Below, piece after piece: positions 5,733-7,775 of a DNA stretch of 7,775 nt. The notes below the pieces were generated by a model. The model saw only the letters and a program-made list of their open reading frames with translations, made no database searches and was not told the DNA's origin. Each line of letters begins with the position of its first letter. Positions within the stretch are counted from its first letter, which is position 1. The stretch is from assembly GCA_030428745.1 (NCBI GenBank), contig JAUIEG010000114.1:1-7775 (forward strand), written 5' to 3'. Both the position numbers and the translations under genes were made by a program. This DNA comes from Alphaproteobacteria bacterium (GTDB taxonomy: Bacteria; Pseudomonadota; Alphaproteobacteria; Caulobacterales; Parvularculaceae).

Positions 5733-6434
5733 TTACGCGACAGATTGGGCTTTTTCCTCCTGCGGGTCGCGAAGAACATAGCCGCGCCCCCAGACTGTTT
5801 CGATATAATGCTCGCCTTGTGTCGCAGCGGCGAGTTTTTTACGCAGTTTACAAATAAACACGTCAATGATTTTGAGTTCAGGCTCGTCCATACCGCCATA
5901 GAGATGGTTGAGGAACATCTCTTTCGTCAGCGTGGTGCCCTTGCGGAGCGAGAGAAGCTCCAGCATCTGATATTCTTTGCCGGTGAGGTGGACGCGCTGG
6001 CCCGCGACCTCAACGGTTTTCGCGTCGAGATTAACGACGAGGCGGCCTGTCGTGATGACCGACTGCGAATGGCCTTTCGAGCGGCGCACAATAGCGTGGA
6101 TGCGCGCGACGAGTTCGTCCTTGTGGAACGGCTTCGTCATATAATCGTCAGCGCCGAAGCCGAGGCCCCGCACTTTCGTTTCGATGTCGCCCTGACCTGT
6201 GAGAATAAGGATCGGCGTATTGACCTTGGCGACGCGCAAAGACTTCAGCACATCAAAGCCAGTCATGTCCGGCAGGTTAAGGTCGAGAAGGATGATGTCG
6301 TAGTCGTAGACTTTACCGAGGTCGACGCCTTCTTCACCAAGATCGGTGGTGTAGCAATTGAAGCCGTCTGACTTCAACATCAGTTCGATGCTTTGTGCCG
6401 TGGCGCCGTCGTCTTCGATCAGCAGAACCCGCAT
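5733..6434 (-). CDS. ctrA: Cell cycle transcriptional regulator CtrA
   Basis: This 233-residue OmpR-family response regulator is the master regulator of the alphaproteobacterial cell cycle, flagellum and pilus genes, and in Caulobacter a repressor of replication initiation. The receiver domain (residues 1-115) has the acidic pair Asp8/Asp9, the phospho-acceptor Asp51 in LLDLNLPD, and the KPF switch lysine (DDYMTKPFHKDE). The winged-helix domain (from about residue 125) contains long stretches that match Caulobacter CtrA as I remember it, such as VHLTGKEYQMLELLSLRKG and FICKLRKKL, followed by VWGRGYVLRDP. The start at 6434 is set by MRVLLIEDD and by AGGAGA 6 bases upstream; the frame is open up to 6524 but that part is leader. 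The protein ends in QSVA, unlike the AA end needed for ClpXP turnover in Caulobacter. The promoter region carries GANTC and TTAACCAT (see 6520-6546). Confidence 0.98.
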   Translation of the reverse strand: MRVLLIEDDGATAQSIELMLKSDGFNCYTTDLGEEGVDLGKVYDYDIILLDLNLPDMTGFDVLKSLRVAKVNTPILILTGQGDIETKVRGLGFGADDYMTKPFHKDELVARIHAIVRRSKGHSQSVITTGRLVVNLDAKTVEVAGQRVHLTGKEYQMLELLSLRKGTTLTKEMFLNHLYGGMDEPELKIIDVFICKLRKKLAAATQGEHYIETVWGRGYVLRDPQEEKAQSVA

Positions 6435-6519
6435 AGTCCGTCTCCTATTGGCGCTCTGTTCCCCTCGAACACATCGCGCTTTTTTTCGTGTTGTCGCCGG
6501 GAAGTTAACGACGATAGCT

Positions 6520-6546
6520 TTCATAATGGTTAACAGCGTGAATCAA
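6520..6546 (-). promoter_or_regulatory. Putative ctrA promoter (P1-like) with GANTC and CtrA half-site
   Basis: On the minus strand, TTGATT (6546-6541) can serve as the -35 and TATGAA (6525-6520) as the -10, with a 15-base spacer. A CcrM-type GANTC site (GATTC, 6544-6540) overlaps the -35. The CtrA half-site TTAACCAT (6533-6526) fills the spacer next to the -10. In Caulobacter, ctrA P1 has a GANTC near its -35 and is controlled by DNA methylation, GcrA and CtrA, so the layout here agrees with established biology. The spacer is shorter than ideal, so exact boxes are uncertain. The leader would be about 80 nt. Confidence 0.55.
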
Positions 6547-6631
6547 ATTCGCTGCTTTGTCGGGGGCTTTTTAAGGCCGCGAAAACACTTGTTACTGGCG
6601 AGCCCCAGTGTTTGCTTGATTTGCGGGCGGT

Positions 6632-6694
6632 GTCATTAAGCATGTTCGACTTTTTTGACGTTAAAAAGGTTCACCAATTCACTGGTCATTAAGC
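6632..6694 (+). repeat. GTCATTAAGC direct repeat, two copies 53 bp apart
   Basis: The 10-mer GTCATTAAGC occurs at 6632-6641 and again at 6685-6694 in the same orientation. The 53-bp offset is five helical turns, so both copies face the same side of the DNA. A related CGTTAAGC is at 6724-6731. Between the two copies lies a near-palindrome, TTTTTGACGTTAAAAA (6652-6667). They are candidate regulator sites upstream of the fliJ-like gene. Confidence 0.45.
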
Positions 6695-6813
6695 GCGGCC
6701 CGTTAAGAGCTCAATGGCTTTCACGTTAAGCGTCATATCGCATTCGAAATAGCTTGGCTTTTTTAAACGCTGATGAGTGTGAAGGTTGGACCCAGCCTTT
6801 TTGCGCAGAGCTA

Positions 6814-7233
6814 ATGGACAGCCATGGCGAAGCGTCGCTCAATGGCGACAAAGGCGGCGACAAAGGGGCGGGCATGGTCGGCGACGAAAAAGAACACGGT
6901 GCGCTTGTCAGACTGTTGCGGCTTGCGCGCGAAGAGCACGCGGCGTTGCGCGTAGATCTCGCGGATATCAGTGATGCGCGCAAAGCGGCGGAGCTTTCTC
7001 TGGCGCAGTTGGACGCGAACGCAAGCGCTGACGTCGGGGACCGTCATGCAAACCGGCGCCTGAAACTTGCGGCGATGCTGACGACCTACGAGCAGGCCGA
7101 GGAGGCGGCGCAGGAGAGGCTGACGGCCGCTTCCGACAGCGCGCGCCGGCTTGAGAACCTGATCGGCAAGACCGGCGTCAGGACGGCGCCGCTTTTCTTG
7201 CCTGCAGGTGGAAAGCGGCGCTGTTCAGTCTGA
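6814..7233 (+). CDS. Coiled-coil protein, possibly FliJ-like flagellar export chaperone
   Basis: The 139-residue product is charged, alanine-rich and almost entirely helical. Heptad-like stretches run from ALVRLLRLAREEHAALRVDL (about residues 30-49) to QAEEAAQERLTAASDSARRL (about 93-112). This matches the general look of FliJ, a small coiled-coil protein of the flagellar export gate that works with the FliI ATPase, but no diagnostic motif can be named, so the call is tentative. The position beside ctrA and downstream of a TTAA-rich region fits a CtrA-controlled flagellar gene. Two starts are possible. At ATG 6814 coding-like third-position GC begins, but the ribosome binding site is weak. ATG 6874 has AAGGGG well placed upstream. 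A 12-bp near-perfect tandem repeat (6844-6855, 6856-6867) encoding GDKG twice lies between them. The frame upstream to TTG 6754 has non-coding composition. Confidence 0.6.
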   Translation: MDSHGEASLNGDKGGDKGAGMVGDEKEHGALVRLLRLAREEHAALRVDLADISDARKAAELSLAQLDANASADVGDRHANRRLKLAAMLTTYEQAEEAAQERLTAASDSARRLENLIGKTGVRTAPLFLPAGGKRRCSV

Positions 7234-7243
7234 ACGCTGAAAC

Positions 7244-7266
7244 TTTTCCACACGCACGGTGGAAAA
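7244..7266. repeat. Inverted repeat TTTTCCAC / GTGGAAAA
   Basis: TTTTCCAC (7244-7251) and GTGGAAAA (7259-7266) are perfect 8-bp inverted repeats with a 7-base loop, 10 bp after the fliJ-like stop. It may act as a weak terminator, although no T-tract follows. TTTTCCACA (7244-7252) also fits the relaxed DnaA box TTWTNCACA, so a regulatory role ahead of mraZ is possible. Confidence 0.4.
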
Positions 7267-7379
7267 TTCACCATTTATTAACCGGTGTTTACCGATTCTT
7301 GCCGCGAAGTGATTGGTGGATGTTCTGTTTCTGTTCCGTAATCACCGGGAGAAAACCGCGGTTCAAGGCGATTCATCCT

Positions 7380-7409
7380 TTGACCGCCCATAAATTCCCA
7401 TGCTATCCC
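7380..7409 (+). promoter_or_regulatory. Putative mraZ promoter
   Basis: TTGACC at 7380-7385 followed after 18 bases by TATCCC (7404-7409), or after 17 by CTATCC, is the best promoter-like pair upstream of mraZ. The same TTGACC box is seen at the proposed rnpB promoter. The element overlaps the first three MraZ-type repeats, so bound MraZ would block it. The leader to the ATG would be about 70 nt. Confidence 0.4.
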
Positions 7410-7420
7410 ATAATTGCCCA
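7387..7420 (-). promoter_or_regulatory. MraZ operator: four CCCA units at exact 10-bp spacing
   Basis: CCCA occurs at 7387, 7397, 7407 and 7417, each exactly 10 bp from the last; the first three read CCCAT and the fourth CCCAA. On the minus strand this is TGGG repeated with constant phase. MraZ is known to bind direct TGGG-type repeats separated by about 5-6 bases upstream of its own gene and to repress the dcw cluster. Here the array lies 66 bp ahead of mraZ and over its likely promoter, so the assignment is strong. Confidence 0.8.
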
Positions 7421-7473
7421 AATTTCGGGTGCGAGACGGCATGCGCGCGGGCGAGATTTGCGCGCGCCGAGGC

Positions 7474-7479
7474 GGAGGG
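7474..7479 (+). promoter_or_regulatory. Ribosome binding site deciding the mraZ start
   Basis: GGAGGG ends 6 bases before ATG 7486, the ideal position. A second in-frame ATG at 7441, 15 codons upstream, has only a poor GAGACGG before it, so 7486 is preferred. Confidence 0.6.
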
Positions 7480-7485
7480 AACGGC

Positions 7486-7775
7486 ATGCGGCGCGGGGCC
7501 GGGGCCCGATTTTTTGGGTCCTATGTCAACAAGATCGATGCGAAGGGACGCCTGGCGACGCCGGCGGCGTTCCGGCGTGTGCTCGATCTCGCGACCGAAA
7601 ATGTCATCTATTGTCTTCCGTCGACGGAAGAGCCGTGCCTTGAATGCGGCGGCGCTGAGTATATCGACTACCTCCTGGAGATGATCGAGGACCTCGATCC
7701 TTATTCCGAAAAGCGCATCGCCCTTGAGCGCGCCATCGCGACACAGATGACTCCCGTCAACACCGACCCGGAAGG
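7486..7775 (+). CDS. mraZ: Transcriptional regulator MraZ (5' part; runs off the window)
   Basis: From ATG 7486 the frame is open to the window edge, giving 96 codons of a family usually about 145-165 residues long. The N-terminal half of the first SpoVT-AbrB-like MraZ repeat is clear: FFGSYVNKIDAKGRLATP at residues 9-26, with the DxKGR signature, followed by FRRVL and PCLECG. IEDLDPYSEKRIALERAI then matches the helix of this double-repeat fold. MraZ forms a ring-shaped oligomer that binds repeated TGGG boxes and represses mraZ and the downstream dcw cluster (rsmH, ftsL, ftsI and mur genes). Those genes should lie just beyond this edge, which I infer from conserved order. The four-unit operator at 7387-7420 supports autoregulation. 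The N-terminus (MRRGAGARF) is a little longer and more basic than in E. coli MraZ. Confidence 0.95.
   Translation, partial: MRRGAGARFFGSYVNKIDAKGRLATPAAFRRVLDLATENVIYCLPSTEEPCLECGGAEYIDYLLEMIEDLDPYSEKRIALERAIATQMTPVNTDPE

Larger units (their letters stand above)
6435..6813. other. 379-bp ctrA / fliJ-like divergent intergenic region, TTAA-rich
   Basis: No gene is supported here: reading frames through the region have low third-position GC compared with flanking genes. It holds the ctrA promoter on the minus strand. Towards the plus-strand gene there is a run of TTAA sites at 6571, 6636, 6661, 6689, 6703, 6726 and 6763, in addition to those at 6505 and 6530. Five are followed by G (TTAAG). TTAA is the core of the CtrA recognition sequence (TTAA, 7 bases, TTAA), but I found no pair at exactly 7-base spacing; the closest pair, 6689 and 6703, is 10 bases apart. 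Confidence 0.55.

Noticed and set aside
5591..5899. N-terminal extension of the PNPOx-like frame
   Set aside because: It crosses the ctrA terminator and antiparallel parts of the ctrA end; the family-like N-terminus and a good ribosome binding site are at 5590.
6435..6524. N-terminal extension of ctrA from the ATG at 6524
   Set aside because: CtrA starts MRVLLIEDD throughout the family, AGGAGA is correctly placed for 6434, and the extension would lie in the promoter leader.
6689..6706. Canonical CtrA box (TTAA-N7-TTAA)
   Set aside because: The two TTAA here are 10 bases apart, not 7; reported only as part of a TTAA cluster.
7299..7684. Plus-strand frames 7299-7643 and 7400-7684
   Set aside because: They overlap mraZ out of frame and run through its operator; the mraZ frame carries the family signature DAKGR.
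1..7775. CRISPR array, tRNA genes, transposase or prophage genes, toxin-antitoxin or other defence system
   Set aside because: Both strands were checked by eye and nothing of this kind was found; the window is core chromosome.

Overview
The window looks like a core chromosomal segment of an alphaproteobacterium, most likely from the Caulobacterales/Parvularculales/Hyphomonadaceae side of the class. The best evidence is a CtrA cell-cycle regulator that reads almost residue for residue like Caulobacter CtrA in its DNA-binding half. Further support comes from a GANTC (CcrM-type) site in its promoter, a type A RNase P RNA and the start of the mraZ/dcw division cluster. No defence island, CRISPR array, insertion sequence, tRNA or prophage is visible.

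Layout. Positions 1-1125 are a minus-strand group: a SixA-like histidine phosphatase, then a short reading frame that looks like the 5' stump of a longer conserved gene, then a DUF1304-like membrane protein cut by the window edge. Divergent from it, on the plus strand, are rnpB (1215-1600), yajQ (1672-2157), and an acyl carrier protein with a beta-ketoacyl-ACP synthase (2234-3726). A bidirectional terminator holds both stop codons where the synthase meets a small minus-strand membrane protein (3733-4083). That gene is divergent from an Ada-like regulator/DNA alkyltransferase (4212-5084), and a perfect 9-bp palindrome lies between the two. The Ada-like gene runs tail to tail into a minus-strand PNPOx-like stress protein (5081-5590), and their stop codons overlap. 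Next, on the minus strand, is ctrA (5733-6434) with a strong terminator. Its long upstream region (6435-6813) is unusually rich in TTAA and leads to a plus-strand coiled-coil, FliJ-like gene (6814-7233). Finally comes the mraZ promoter/operator and the 5' part of mraZ (7486 to the edge).

How it works together. The right half is a cell-cycle and division region: CtrA, a possible flagellar export partner beside a TTAA-rich control region, and MraZ with a textbook operator of four CCCA units at exact 10-bp spacing. The ctrA promoter resembles the known Caulobacter P1 layout, with GANTC at the -35 and a TTAACCAT half-site next to the -10. The left half is housekeeping and accessory metabolism. 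The less ordinary items are the truncated gene at 400-564, the NodFE-like ACP/synthase pair, the unrecognised small membrane protein, and the TTAA cluster.
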